64,000 bases of DNA from an uncultured Lachnoclostridium sp. (GCA_944381625.1 CALWLW010000008.1:1-64000), one strand, 5' to 3'; counted from the first letter of the stretch, positions 8,503-15,230 are shown. A program made the numbers and translations. Notes: generated by a model not told the origin, from the letters alone.

Positions 8503-9102
8503 TTATATAAACGGCAGTTCCTCATCAATCCCGTCCGGGATGCTCATGAAACCGTCCGTACCCGGATCCGGCGCTTTCGCTGTCTCCGGAACAGCCGGCC
8601 CGTCAGGAAGCAGTTTGTCTTCCGGAATTGTTGCCGTCTTCAGCCCATCAATACTCCGTACCTGCAGGAGCTTCGTGGACATCTTTTTTTCGCCGTCAGA
8701 TGCAAGGAATTCCTCCCGTCCGAAGATCCCGCCAAACCGTTTTCCCACGAGTCCCTTTTCATTCCAGTCCCACCGGTATCCGTTATTAGATCTCTCAATC
8801 GAACAGATGATTCCCTTGAACCAGGGGTTCGCAGACTGCCCGTCCCGGTCGCGTGTATGCTGCCGGAACACGCCGCCCCATTTAGCATTCGAGTCCTGCT
8901 GGCGGCGGGAATCAAACTGTTTCTGGTAAAAGCCTTTCTGTTCCCCTTCGGCAATATCAAACAAAAGGATCATCTGTTCTCTGCCATTAGCATCCTGCTT
9001 CATGTTTACCTGCTTCACAATGCATATATATAATCCGGCGGGGAGCTGCATCACTTCTCCTGTATATGCCGGAACTGTCTCCCATCCTGGTATTGACTGC
9101 AT
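8503..9102 (-). CDS. DUF669-like phage ssDNA-binding protein
   Basis: A 199-residue protein matching the DUF669 pattern: AGLYICIVKQVNMK, MILLFDIAEGEQKGFYQKQF, NPWFKGIICSIERSNNGYRWDW and a segment on GKRFGGIFGREEF. The C-terminus is acidic and ends DGIDEELPFI, like the protein-interaction tail of bacterial SSBs. Genes of this family sit beside Sak4-type ATPases in phages, as here (the ATPase stop abuts this start), and are thought to bind single-stranded DNA. A Pro-rich linker separates fold and tail. Confidence 0.8.
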   Translation of the reverse strand: MQSIPGWETVPAYTGEVMQLPAGLYICIVKQVNMKQDANGREQMILLFDIAEGEQKGFYQKQFDSRRQQDSNAKWGGVFRQHTRDRDGQSANPWFKGIICSIERSNNGYRWDWNEKGLVGKRFGGIFGREEFLASDGEKKMSTKLLQVRSIDGLKTATIPEDKLLPDGPAVPETAKAPDPGTDGFMSIPDGIDEELPFI

Positions 9103-9762
9103 TTACTTCTCCTCCTGTCCTGCATTTTTTTCATTTTCAATTCCATAATATTCCCGGATGCGGCCATCCACGTAGAGAAGGTCGTTCGGGATCTCCACAT
9201 CCTCGAACATTCCCTCCGGGGATTTACTGATCGCTGTTCCGTCTGACTGCGTGATGAATTTATGCTCAGTCAGGTTATTTACACACCGCAAAACAACAGT
9301 ACAGAGCCCTTCCAGACAGATCTTGTCATCCAAAAGTTTTCCTATGGTCTTTGCTTTCACGTTCCCGTAGTCATCCGTGTCTTCGTGCATGATGATATAC
9401 ACAATTTTATCTGCCGGAAGCTCCCCGATTACCACGTTCTGGATCATATTCCAGAAGTCATCCGCCATCTGGTTATACAAGCTGAATACATCATTCCCTT
9501 TCCCCTTGGTACTGTGGTTCCTCATGAAAAAATTCGTAATCAGATACCCCGCATCGTCAATTACCACAGACTTTGCCGGGGCTGACCTCAATGCTTTGCG
9601 CACCATCTGGTAATCATCTGTCTTGAAACCAGGAATTTTCCCGCGGAAGGGAAGAGGCTTGTCCAGAACACGGATGACGTTAAAATCTTTCCCGACACAG
9701 TGCTTCATGCTGGCAGATTTCCCACTGCCGGATTTGCCTATAATCAGAACCGGTATTCCCAT
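9103..9762 (-). CDS. Sak4-like phage NTP-binding recombination ATPase
   Basis: A 219-residue RecA-like P-loop protein with Walker A IIGKSGSGKSASMKH at residues 6-20 and a Walker B-like hydrophobic strand ending in DD (SVVIDDAGYLI) near residue 70. A third strand, IVYIIMHEDTDD, is near 120. This is the pattern of the phage AAA/Sak4 family, single-strand annealing or recombinase-type ATPases usually encoded next to an SSB-like protein, as here. Its stop is followed directly by the ATG of the DUF669 gene and its own 3' end supplies that gene's GGAGGAG site. Confidence 0.85.
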   Translation of the reverse strand: MGIPVLIIGKSGSGKSASMKHCVGKDFNVIRVLDKPLPFRGKIPGFKTDDYQMVRKALRSAPAKSVVIDDAGYLITNFFMRNHSTKGKGNDVFSLYNQMADDFWNMIQNVVIGELPADKIVYIIMHEDTDDYGNVKAKTIGKLLDDKICLEGLCTVVLRCVNNLTEHKFITQSDGTAISKSPEGMFEDVEIPNDLLYVDGRIREYYGIENEKNAGQEEK

Positions 9763-9775
9763 CTGTTTTACCCCC

Positions 9776-10273
9776 CTACCGAATCCTCAGGCTCTCTCCC
9801 CGCGGGAGAAGACGTGCCCAATCTACCTCATGATTTTCCAAATATTCCCGGATCTTTTTATTATCCGGGACCGGATCCTGCTGGATCAGGAAACGCATAG
9901 GGATGTCTGTGACATCCGGGGATACTTCCAGCGGCTGAAGGCCGCCATTTGCCTGGATGTTAAAAGAAAACAGAGCCGTCTTAAACTTCTTCTTGTCAAT
10001 GGCACGCATGTTTTCTTCTAAAATGCCTTTCAAAGTTTCCATCCGGTTTTCCCTTGCTTTTCTGCGAACCTGTAAGCGGATCTCCTCCTGTCTCATGGCC
10101 TCAATATCTGCTTTCATCTCAAGGATGATCTTAGCGTAATTGTCTGCCTTATCCTCAATCTCCGCATCAATGCTCTCCAATGTGTCCCGGATCACCTGCT
10201 CGTCCACATCGTCTTCATACAGCAGCTCCCGCACTGCCTCATACTGTCCTGTCAGTTCATATAAACTTGGCAT
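9776..10273 (-). CDS. Siphovirus Gp157-like protein
   Basis: A 165-residue protein with a long N-terminal coiled coil (residues 1-105) followed by a compact C-terminal domain containing FKTALFSFNIQANGG and IPMRFLIQQDPVPDNKKIREYL. This is the Siphovirus Gp157 pattern, related to Gam-like proteins that bind DNA ends. The family is regularly placed before Sak4 ATPases in Firmicute phages, as here. It overlaps the upstream gene by 17 nt. Exact biochemical role is not established for this branch. Confidence 0.85.
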   Translation of the reverse strand: MPSLYELTGQYEAVRELLYEDDVDEQVIRDTLESIDAEIEDKADNYAKIILEMKADIEAMRQEEIRLQVRRKARENRMETLKGILEENMRAIDKKKFKTALFSFNIQANGGLQPLEVSPDVTDIPMRFLIQQDPVPDNKKIREYLENHEVDWARLLPRGESLRIR

Positions 10274-10715
10274 GCTTTTTCTCCTTTCTTACCAACCTAG
10301 CCTGCTTCCAAAATCCTGGCGCATTCTTATGTTCTTTCAGATTTTTCTCCATCATGTGTTTATACTTTTGCGGCCCATACCGCTTTATCTTCTGCTTCCG
10401 GTCCTCTTCAATCTTCCGGATCAGCACAGTCACCTGGCACGCCGGATAGTAATACCGTTCATACCGGTCATGCGCCATCCGGTACTTCGGGATATGGGAA
10501 CCGATGTTATACCGGTACCTCAGGTATTTTTTGCCCTCATGGTTACTGATCCGGATACTGTTGCATACCCCATAATCCAGTTTCAGATAAATGCTGTCCG
10601 TGGAATATGCATCATATCTCTGCACAACGAAGCCGTCTTCCAGAAGGCTCTCCTGGATTACTTCCGCCAGGCTCTTAATTTCTTCCCCCGCCACAACCAA
10701 TTCCCCTTCCGGCAC
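10257..10715 (-). CDS. Hypothetical phage protein in replication operon
   Basis: A 152-residue protein with an N-terminal acidic helix, a Tyr/Arg-rich middle (LRYRYNIGSHIPKYR, YERYYYPACQV) and a Lys/Arg-rich C-terminus. No family recognised. The listed start is a GTG with AGGAAAG about 11 bases upstream; a second GTG at 10694 with GGGG eight bases upstream is an equally good choice. It overlaps the sigma-factor gene upstream by 41 nt if the first GTG is used. The pattern YSTDSIYLKLDYGVCNSIRISNHEG suggests a compact beta fold. Confidence 0.65.
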   Translation of the reverse strand: MPEGELVVAGEEIKSLAEVIQESLLEDGFVVQRYDAYSTDSIYLKLDYGVCNSIRISNHEGKKYLRYRYNIGSHIPKYRMAHDRYERYYYPACQVTVLIRKIEEDRKQKIKRYGPQKYKHMMEKNLKEHKNAPGFWKQARLVRKEKKHAKFI

Positions 10716-11274
10716 TTCGATGTTTTCTTTCCTGGTTGTACACAGCTCGCATCTTTTGGACGCCAGACTTTACGTACAGACTGACCGCAGATTGTGTTAC
10801 TCCCAGTTCCCGCGCAACCTCTTTTTGCGTCCTTCTCTGTAAAACTGTTCCCGCAATAGATCTCCGCTCCTTGTCGCTCAGGCTTCGAAGCTCCATCATG
10901 GCAGATACAAAAGCGATGTCTTCCACCCGGTCAAAGCCATCTTCAAGACATGGGACAACATCAGCAAGTGTAGGCGTAATTTGCCGGCCTTCTGGCCTCA
11001 GAATTTCCTTGTTCAGAGAGATTTCCTCTCCTGTTTTCCGGTGCCGCCGAAGTGCACAGCGGATCTCATTAGCCATTACCGCTACTGCATAAGTGGAAAA
11101 TTTTGCCCCTTTAGTGCTGTCATAAGTGGTTGCAGCCTTTGCAAGTCCCACCAATGCGTACCCTCGAAGGTCTTCCAGATCCATGATATGATCTCCCCAT
11201 TTTCGAAAGCTCCATGCTACCATATGAGCTAAACCCACATTGTCTTCTGTCAGCTTCTTTTGTTCGTTTGTCAT
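10675..11274 (-). CDS. Phage-encoded sigma-70-family RNA polymerase sigma factor
   Basis: About 199 residues. Region 2 is clear (AHMVAWSFRKWGDHIMDLEDL then GYALVGLAKAATTYD and KFSTYAVAVMANEIRCAL, covering the core-binding and -10-recognition helices). Region 4 near the C-terminus has the helix-turn-helix TQKEVARELGVTQSAVSLYV. The C-terminal tail is basic and Gly-rich. The ATG at 11274 has AAAGGAG seven bases upstream; an ATG at 11280 lies too close to it. It overlaps the 3' end of the small membrane gene upstream only in the leader. It may direct phage promoters; promoter specificity is unknown. Confidence 0.85.
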   Translation of the reverse strand: MTNEQKKLTEDNVGLAHMVAWSFRKWGDHIMDLEDLRGYALVGLAKAATTYDSTKGAKFSTYAVAVMANEIRCALRRHRKTGEEISLNKEILRPEGRQITPTLADVVPCLEDGFDRVEDIAFVSAMMELRSLSDKERRSIAGTVLQRRTQKEVARELGVTQSAVSLYVKSGVQKMRAVYNQERKHRSAGRGIGCGGGRN

Positions 11275-11276
11275 CT

Positions 11277-11369
11277 TCATGCTCCTTTCGCGAACCACCC
11301 TATCACCGCCCAGAACAGAATACACAGCGCCAGGATAATCGCCCATTTGTTGTCATTCATCAAATTCAT
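11277..11369 (-). CDS. Tiny single-TM phage protein (30 aa)
   Basis: The frame encodes MNLMNDNKWAIILALCILFW plus ten further residues ending in AKGA. One hydrophobic helix fills most of it. The start (11369, or 11360) lies inside the end of the upstream 175-aa gene, and its TGA overlaps the ATGAAG just before the sigma-factor start. This chain of overlaps supports real translation, although the ribosome-binding site is weak. Function unknown; it could anchor or regulate the neighbouring proteins. Confidence 0.5.
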   Translation of the reverse strand: MNLMNDNKWAIILALCILFWAVIGWFAKGA

Positions 11370-11880
11370 CGTACTCAAAGTATCCTCCGCTTTCACTGTA
11401 TGCCGCATACCCGCAGACTACGCTGGCCAACAGGATCAGTCCCGGCCAGAGCAGGCTGGTCCGGCACTCAATGGCGCCGCAAAGCCCTGCCAGCCCGATG
11501 ATCCCGCCGAAAACTGCAGCAGACCCCAGGATCTTATACAATCTCATACCCAATACATCCTTTCTGCTTTTTCCCCCGCGGTATATGACCAAATATTTTT
11601 CCAGGCTTGATACTTGCAGGTCATGCTTCAGGTCGGACAGTTCTTCCACATCGATATGCTCCCAGTCATACAGGCACTGCACATATCCAGGCAGAAAATC
11701 TCTCTTTGCATTCGCACTGTCCTGCAGGAACCTGATCTTTGGATCCAGGATATTTCCCCTGATCCGGTTATCCATGTCAGCAATATCGGTAATCAAAGAC
11801 TTGATCCTGCACCGGAGCATCGTGGCAGCTGCCGGATAACGGTCCGCCATTTTGTCCAGAAACTGTTTCCAATGTTCCAT
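11353..11880 (-). CDS. Phage protein with helical N-terminus and C-terminal membrane anchor
   Basis: A 175-residue protein. The first 115 residues are helical and soluble (MEHWKQFLDKMADRYPAAAT, ITDIADMDNRIRG, a Trp/Asp-rich segment, EELSDLKHDLQVSSLEKYL). Two hydrophobic stretches follow at about residues 117-135 and 143-160, and the tail is acidic (GGYFEYDEFDE). No family recognised. It begins the leftward early operon just downstream of the tRNA-like genes. Its acidic tail and membrane anchor resemble small phage membrane proteins of unknown role. Confidence 0.65.
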   Translation of the reverse strand: MEHWKQFLDKMADRYPAAATMLRCRIKSLITDIADMDNRIRGNILDPKIRFLQDSANAKRDFLPGYVQCLYDWEHIDVEELSDLKHDLQVSSLEKYLVIYRGGKSRKDVLGMRLYKILGSAAVFGGIIGLAGLCGAIECRTSLLWPGLILLASVVCGYAAYSESGGYFEYDEFDE

Positions 11881-11908
11881 ATGTAATTCGCTTTCTTCGC
11901 GCGCGATC

Positions 11909-11981
11909 GGATCCGGCAGGAGTCGAACCTGCGTCCGTGCCGGTCATCTGCCGGCAGGCTCTGCCACTGAGCTACAGACCC
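11909..11981 (-). tRNA. tRNA-like gene with atypical anticodon arm
   Basis: The 73-nt sequence folds as a cloverleaf: 7-bp acceptor (GGGTCTG/CGGATCC with two G-U pairs), D arm GCTC-AGTGGCA-GAGC and T arm GCAGG-TTCGACT-CCTGC. The anticodon arm is 19 nt instead of 17, with a 6-bp stem TGCCGG/CCGGCA and loop CAGATGA. Read as a normal loop the anticodon would be GAT (Ile), but position 33 is A, not the conserved U. Assignment is therefore uncertain. No CCA is encoded. It lies in the phage early region, leftward. Confidence 0.6.
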
Positions 11982-12055
11982 TTGTGCCCCGTTTCCGGGG
12001 CTTGTACAATATATGTATAGAGGAGTATGCCTTCGGGAGTCTTGTCCTCCCGATT

Positions 12056-12148
12056 GGCGCGGGCCGGAGTCGAACCGGTATTGTGTGTTTGTGGGGTATA
12101 TGTATTTGAAAGGACTTCCTTATCACCCGCCGTCGGGCCTCCCGCGCC
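12056..12148 (-). tRNA. Degenerate or unusual tRNA-like sequence
   Basis: The 93-nt stretch has a perfect 7-bp acceptor stem (GGCGCGG/CCGCGCC), a D-arm-like GCCC-GACGGC-GGGT and a T arm with CCGG-TTCGACT-CCGG (four pairs plus one mismatch). The part between is about 45 nt and AT-rich, and I cannot draw a standard 5-bp anticodon stem with a 7-nt loop in it. It may be a tRNA relic, a tRNA carrying an insertion, or a tRNA-mimic RNA. It lies 75 bp from the first tRNA-like gene in the same orientation. Confidence 0.4.
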
Positions 12149-12156
12149 ATGCTCCC

Positions 12157-12178
12157 CGCCGCTATCCGGCGGCGGGTT
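12157..12178. repeat. Strong hairpin overlapping a stop codon
   Basis: CCCGCCGC and GCGGCGGG form an 8-bp GC stem with a 6-base loop. On the plus strand an interrupted T-run follows (TTCTTTCTCTTTTT), so it could terminate rightward transcription. On the minus strand it contains the TAG of the 49-aa gene and may protect or process the RNA ahead of the tRNA-like sequences. Confidence 0.55.
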
Positions 12179-12311
12179 CTTTCTCTTTTTCTACCTTGTC
12201 ATATCCCAGGACATCCATCATTCTGGTGAGCATCTGTTCTGCTTCTTCCTTCGTAGGACGCCGCTGCTCCCCATTGACGCGATATTCAATTTTTATACCA
12301 TTTACTTCCAT
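12162..12311 (-). CDS. Small hypothetical phage protein (49 aa)
   Basis: An ATG at 12311 follows AGGAGGTG with good spacing and opens a 49-codon frame ending at TAG 12162-12164. The product begins MEVNGIKIEYRVNGEQRRP and continues with a charged helix (TKEEAEQMLTRMM) and an acidic/basic tail ending PAAG. No family recognised. It is the first gene after the leftward HTH gene and precedes the tRNA-like sequences. The strong Shine-Dalgarno sequence and phage-like gene size support it; it is too short for most ORF lists. Confidence 0.65.
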   Translation of the reverse strand: MEVNGIKIEYRVNGEQRRPTKEEAEQMLTRMMDVLGYDKVEKEKEPAAG

Positions 12312-12390
12312 TTACCCACCTCCTGAAATAAATATATGTATGGCAGATTGTCCGTTATCATAGGACAAAAACTCCGAACCTTCCTTTTAG

Positions 12391-12597
12391 TCATATACTC
12401 AACCAGCCTACTATATAAGCCGGAGAGACATTCGCAATTTTTGCAATGGCCTCAATCTTATCATATGGAATATTCTTGATCAGACCTTTTTCGTATTTGT
12501 ACAATGTTTGCTTCGAGACCCCGACTTTATCCGCAAATTTCACTTGACTCATGCCAGATCGCTCGCGCAGAAAGCTTATTCTTTCTCCTATTGTCAT
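12391..12597 (-). CDS. XRE-family HTH regulator, phage early
   Basis: A 68-residue single-domain protein that is nearly all helix-turn-helix: GERISFLRERSGMSQVKFADKVGVSKQTLYKYEKG is the canonical XRE/Cro/CI motif. There is no dimerisation or cleavage domain. The ATG has GGAAGG about 6 bases upstream. It is transcribed leftward, divergent from the membrane-protein gene at 12665, so it may control that intergenic region. Position at the head of the early operon suggests a Cro-like or accessory regulator. Confidence 0.85.
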   Translation of the reverse strand: MTIGERISFLRERSGMSQVKFADKVGVSKQTLYKYEKGLIKNIPYDKIEAIAKIANVSPAYIVGWLSI

Positions 12598-12664
12598 CTT
12601 TGTCCTTCCTTTTACTTCCTTTTTATGCTATACTTCCCATATTAAATAGAGGAGAAATTTCACA

Positions 12665-13204
12665 ATGAACACCATCACAAATAGTCCGGAGTCAACAACA
12701 ATATTCCAAGCGCTTTTTACCAGGGAAAATATTACTCTATTTTTGTCAATCTTCGGCTCTTTGGGTACTTTGATTACTTTTATCTCTGCATATCTAACCA
12801 AAAGAAAGAATTTGAAAATTAAAATAAGTTCCCCTACATATAGCTTAAATTTACAAAAGCTAATGTTATCCTTATCTTTTGAAAACTATTCTCATCTCCC
12901 GCTTGCAATAACCGCCATATCTATCAATATAAACAACAATGCTTTTTTACCTTCGAGATACCCCCAATGTGTTGGCGAATATATCCATAGACGTGGTAAA
13001 GAAATAATCGACCGGAAGTTTGAATACAATCTGAAGCTCCCGGCTGATATTGCCCAACTCAGCGCTATTTCCGGGGTTATTCTGTTTGATGTCTCTCCAA
13101 AAGAACTTGAAAATCTTTCCACTCCTTTGATTCTTCGAGTTCTTTCCACGCGCGGAAAGGAACAGAAAATCGTATTACAACCTGATCAGATAAAATGGAC
13201 CTAA
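12665..13204 (+). CDS. Single-TM phage hypothetical protein
   Basis: A 179-residue protein with one clear membrane segment at about residues 28-48 (ITLFLSIFGSLGTLITFISAYL) followed by KRKN, then a beta-rich soluble domain that is probably cytoplasmic. The ATG follows GAGGAG. It is the only rightward gene of its AT-rich segment, placed between two leftward blocks. Such isolated lysogen-expressed membrane genes often act in exclusion of related phages, but nothing here proves that. No family recognised. Confidence 0.7.
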   Translation: MNTITNSPESTTIFQALFTRENITLFLSIFGSLGTLITFISAYLTKRKNLKIKISSPTYSLNLQKLMLSLSFENYSHLPLAITAISININNNAFLPSRYPQCVGEYIHRRGKEIIDRKFEYNLKLPADIAQLSAISGVILFDVSPKELENLSTPLILRVLSTRGKEQKIVLQPDQIKWT

Positions 13205-13425
13205 ATTCCTCATACCCATAAGGTTTAGGTTCAATCTCCTTATCTACTCCACCTCCTTCGCGTTCTCCGCCGTAACGAACAGATAGTCTACGACCACCAT
13301 GTAGGCGATATGCCATCTCTTCTCACGCTCCTTTCTCCGTTTCTTGTCTTTTTCTCCCTTATGTCCTATACTGTATTTACAGGCTCCTGTTAATCCGAGC
13401 ACTTAAAGAAAGGACGGAAGTTATT

Positions 13426-13647
13426 ATGGAAACAGATATTAAATTAATACCTATCAATGTAAATGGTTACGATACTTATTATTCTGATCATTCTGATTCC
13501 AAAGAGTCATATTTGGTAATCGCAATCCCACCACATGCTGAAAAGGATATTGCTAAAATTTGTGGTTCTGCAATTTGTGGTCATCTAATTACCCGTGTAG
13601 ATTACCAAATCATCAATGAAACGCGTTTTATCTTGGCCTATTATTGA
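13426..13647 (+). CDS. Small hypothetical phage protein (73 aa)
   Basis: A 73-residue protein beginning METDIKLIPINVNGYDTYYS, with a compact alternating pattern and two Cys (KICGSAICGHLI). No membrane segment and no recognised family. The ATG has AAAGGACGG upstream with 8-base spacing. It converges with the leftward 67-aa gene, the two stops overlapping by 7 nt. AT-rich like its neighbours in the 12.6-15.7 kb region. Confidence 0.55.
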   Translation: METDIKLIPINVNGYDTYYSDHSDSKESYLVIAIPPHAEKDIAKICGSAICGHLITRVDYQIINETRFILAYY

Positions 13648-13844
13648 ATTTCTTCAAAAGTGACTGTCAATTTAATTCCTCCTTCCGGGGTCAATTTTTT
13701 TGAATTTAAAAGCATTGAAAGCGGCCAGCCTTCCGGCCCCGGAAGTGTCACTATAACAGCCTTTTCAGAATAAATATTTCCATTAATTCGTAATAGCTGT
13801 TTGTCAAAATCTACTTCAAGTTGTCGAATTTCTATTTTCCTCAC
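13641..13844 (-). CDS. Small hypothetical phage protein (67 aa)
   Basis: A 67-residue protein starting at GTG, with AAAGGAGC immediately upstream. The sequence alternates charged and hydrophobic residues (VRKIEIRQLEVDFDKQLLRI, then AVIVTLPGPEGWPLSML and a last strand KLTVTFEEIQ) and looks like a small beta-barrel or beta-sheet protein. No family recognised. It is the first leftward gene after the Cro-like regulator. An almost identical leader, GAAAGGAGCGTGAG, also lies at about 13320-13335, where the frame stops after 12 codons, hinting at an old duplication. Confidence 0.55.
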   Translation of the reverse strand: MRKIEIRQLEVDFDKQLLRINGNIYSEKAVIVTLPGPEGWPLSMLLNSKKLTPEGGIKLTVTFEEIQ

Positions 13845-14013
13845 GCTCCTTTCTCTCCTCCGTCATCTCTCGTTAAATCTTCGATCTTTACACCCAGCAC
13901 GCTGGGAACTGCCAAAAGGCTTTTAAGTGTCGGGCTCGCCGTCTTGTTCCATCTCACGAATGCTCATTTTCTTAATTAGATGTTATCTTTTTCATTTAGA
14001 ATCAAGCTTTTTG

Positions 14014-14259
14014 TTATAAATATTTTACGGTTTTATCGTAATCTAATGGCAAAAAAATAAGCTGATCATACGATACCCCATATACTTCTTCGATTTTACG
14101 AAGAATTGGGATATCTGGGTAACTCTTGCCCCTCTCATAGTTCCCAAGTGTATCTACACTAATTCCTATGAGTTTTGCAGCTTTTTCTTGAGTATAGCCT
14201 TTCATCTCCCTAGCAGTTTTAAGTGTAAATCGTGATTTTATAATCTGCAATTTTATCAT
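14014..14259 (-). CDS. Cro-like XRE regulator of the lysogeny switch
   Basis: An 81-residue protein with an XRE helix-turn-helix at residues 12-65 (LKTAREMKGYTQEKAAKLIGISVDTLGNYERGKSYP in pieces) and no C-terminal domain. It is transcribed leftward from a promoter with TTGACA and TATAGT spaced 17 bp, and the 17-bp spacer is exactly a palindromic operator (14288-14304). A third operator copy lies in the 3' end of this gene (14026-14040). It is divergent from the larger XRE gene at 14392, so it is the likely Cro-type early regulator. Confidence 0.85.
   Translation of the reverse strand: MIKLQIIKSRFTLKTAREMKGYTQEKAAKLIGISVDTLGNYERGKSYPDIPILRKIEEVYGVSYDQLIFLPLDYDKTVKYL
14026..14040. promoter_or_regulatory. 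Operator copy O3 in regulator 3' end
   Basis: TACGGTTTTATCGTA here reads TACGATAAAACCGTA on the minus strand, matching the intergenic operators at 14289 and 14309 outside the variable centre. It lies inside the last codons of the Cro-like gene. Confidence 0.6.
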
Positions 14260-14281
14260 CTCCTTTCTTTACCTTAGACTT

Positions 14282-14310
14282 ACTATACTACGATTTAACC
14301 GTAGTGTCAA
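14282..14310 (-). promoter_or_regulatory. Early leftward promoter with embedded operator O1
   Basis: On the minus strand TTGACA (14310-14305) and TATAGT (14287-14282) are separated by 17 bp. The spacer is CTACGGTTAAATCGTAG, a near-perfect dyad with core TACGATTTAACCGTA on the plus strand. A repressor bound here would block polymerase. Confidence 0.8.
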
Positions 14311-14324
14311 CGGTTTTTTCGTAA
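14309..14324. promoter_or_regulatory. Operator copy O2
   Basis: AACGGTTTTTTCGTAA reads TTACGAAAAAACCGTT on the minus strand and matches the O1 consensus TACGAWWWAACCGTA except at the last base. It overlaps the leftward -35 box by two bases and lies about 16 bp upstream of the rightward -35. Confidence 0.65.
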
Positions 14325-14339
14325 TTTATTAAGTTTATC

Positions 14340-14369
14340 TTGATTTTTTTACGGAATAATCATATAATC
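14340..14369 (+). promoter_or_regulatory. Rightward lysogeny promoter
   Basis: TTGATT and TATAAT (14364-14369) are 17 bp apart upstream of the XRE repressor gene. An operator half-site TACGGAATAAT (14350-14360) sits in the spacer, suggesting control by the same regulators. Confidence 0.65.
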
Positions 14370-14391
14370 AATTTATAAGGAGGGAAACAGA

Positions 14392-14802
14392 GTGAATAGT
14401 CTTGGCAACAAAGAAATAATGGCAAAAAATATTCAATACTATATGGATAAATATGGAAAGACTCGGCAAGATATGTGCGAAGCTTTAGGTGTGAAATATA
14501 CCACATTTACCGATTGGGTAAAAGGCAATTCATACCCACGTATTGATAAAATTGAATTAATGGCAAACTATTTTGGAATTTCAAAAGCAGATTTAGTAGA
14601 AGATCACAACTCCTTTTCGGAAGATTGCTATTACCTCAATGACGAAACGCGAGAAATTGCCCAAGAAGTTTTTGAGAATCCAGAATTACGCTCTTTATTT
14701 CATGTGGCTAGAGATATTGATCCAGAGGAGTTACGAGCACATATCGACTTTATGAAAAAATTAAAAACGCGTGAAAAGAAAGTTGATAATGGAGAATGCT
14801 AA
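14392..14802 (+). CDS. Phage repressor-like XRE protein
   Basis: A 136-residue protein. The N-terminal 70 residues hold the helix-turn-helix (NIQYYMDKYGKTRQDMCEAL, then KYTTFTDWVKGNSYPRIDKIE). The C-terminal part contains YLNDETREIAQEVFENPELRSLF, a segment characteristic of Clostridia prophage CI-type repressors. There is no LexA-like autoprotease, so induction probably uses the ImmA-like partner encoded next. GTG start with AAGGAGG upstream. It leads the rightward lysogeny operon and faces the Cro-like gene across operators O1 and O2. Confidence 0.85.
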   Translation: MNSLGNKEIMAKNIQYYMDKYGKTRQDMCEALGVKYTTFTDWVKGNSYPRIDKIELMANYFGISKADLVEDHNSFSEDCYYLNDETREIAQEVFENPELRSLFHVARDIDPEELRAHIDFMKKLKTREKKVDNGEC

Positions 14803-14805
14803 ATT

Positions 14806-15030
14806 ATGAATAATCCTGTTTTAACAGAGGCAATCGGAGTTCACTTTATTGATATGCCACCAAAAGTTGAAGAACAAATTATTTTTAATGAAGATGGTAG
14901 TTTTTCCATATTTATCAATGCAAGACTCAATTGGGAGCGACAAATGATGGCATATCAACATGCTATAGCGCATATCGCAAATGATGATTTTAGTAAATAC
15001 AATGCAGATAAAATTGAAAGTGCAATATAA
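14806..15030 (+). CDS. Short IrrE/ImmA-like protein lacking the catalytic Glu
   Basis: A 74-residue protein starting 3 nt after the repressor stop. The segment QMMAYQHAIAHIANDDFSKYNADKIE in pieces resembles the helix of ImmA/IrrE metallopeptidases where HExxH is followed by Asp/Glu ligands, but here the motif is HAIAH, so the catalytic Glu is Ala. The usual N-terminal half is also reduced. It may be a non-catalytic partner that controls the repressor by binding. Placement directly after a CI-like gene is typical for ImmA. No other family considered better. Confidence 0.65.
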   Translation: MNNPVLTEAIGVHFIDMPPKVEEQIIFNEDGSFSIFINARLNWERQMMAYQHAIAHIANDDFSKYNADKIESAI

Positions 15031-15044
15031 GGGAAAGGAACTTT

Positions 15045-15230
15045 ATGAAAGGTAGAAGTAAATTGCTTGTTACTGTTTTAGGTGGTTGGTTTGGTTTGCA
15101 TAAATATATAGAAGGGAAAATTAGTGTAGGAATTTTATATACTCTCACTTTTGGACTGTTTGGAATTGGTTGGATTTATGATTCTATAAAGGTTCTTTTT
15201 ATAATATGTGGTATTTCCCTTCCTCTGTAA
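15045..15230 (+). CDS. TM2-domain membrane protein
   Basis: A 61-residue protein consisting of a TM2 domain: a first membrane helix around LVTVLGGWFGLHKYIEGK and a second around GILYTLTFGLFGIGWIYDSIK, with the conserved GxxGLHxxxxG and GxxGxGWxxD residues. An AAGGAA site precedes the ATG. It belongs to the rightward lysogeny operon. TM2 proteins are small two-helix membrane proteins of varied and mostly unknown role; in prophages they may modify the lysogen envelope. Confidence 0.8.
   Translation: MKGRSKLLVTVLGGWFGLHKYIEGKISVGILYTLTFGLFGIGWIYDSIKVLFIICGISLPL

Noticed and set aside
12056-12148. CRISPR-like or IS-end reading of the repeats near the tRNA-like genes
   Set aside because: No regular spacer array and no transposase nearby; the acceptor and T-loop match points to tRNA-like origin instead.
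13077-13316. Leftward 79-codon frame opposite the end of the TM protein gene
   Set aside because: More than half lies antisense to 12665-13204, and the nearby good ribosome-binding site leads to a GTG frame that stops after 12 codons. Probably a decayed duplicate leader.
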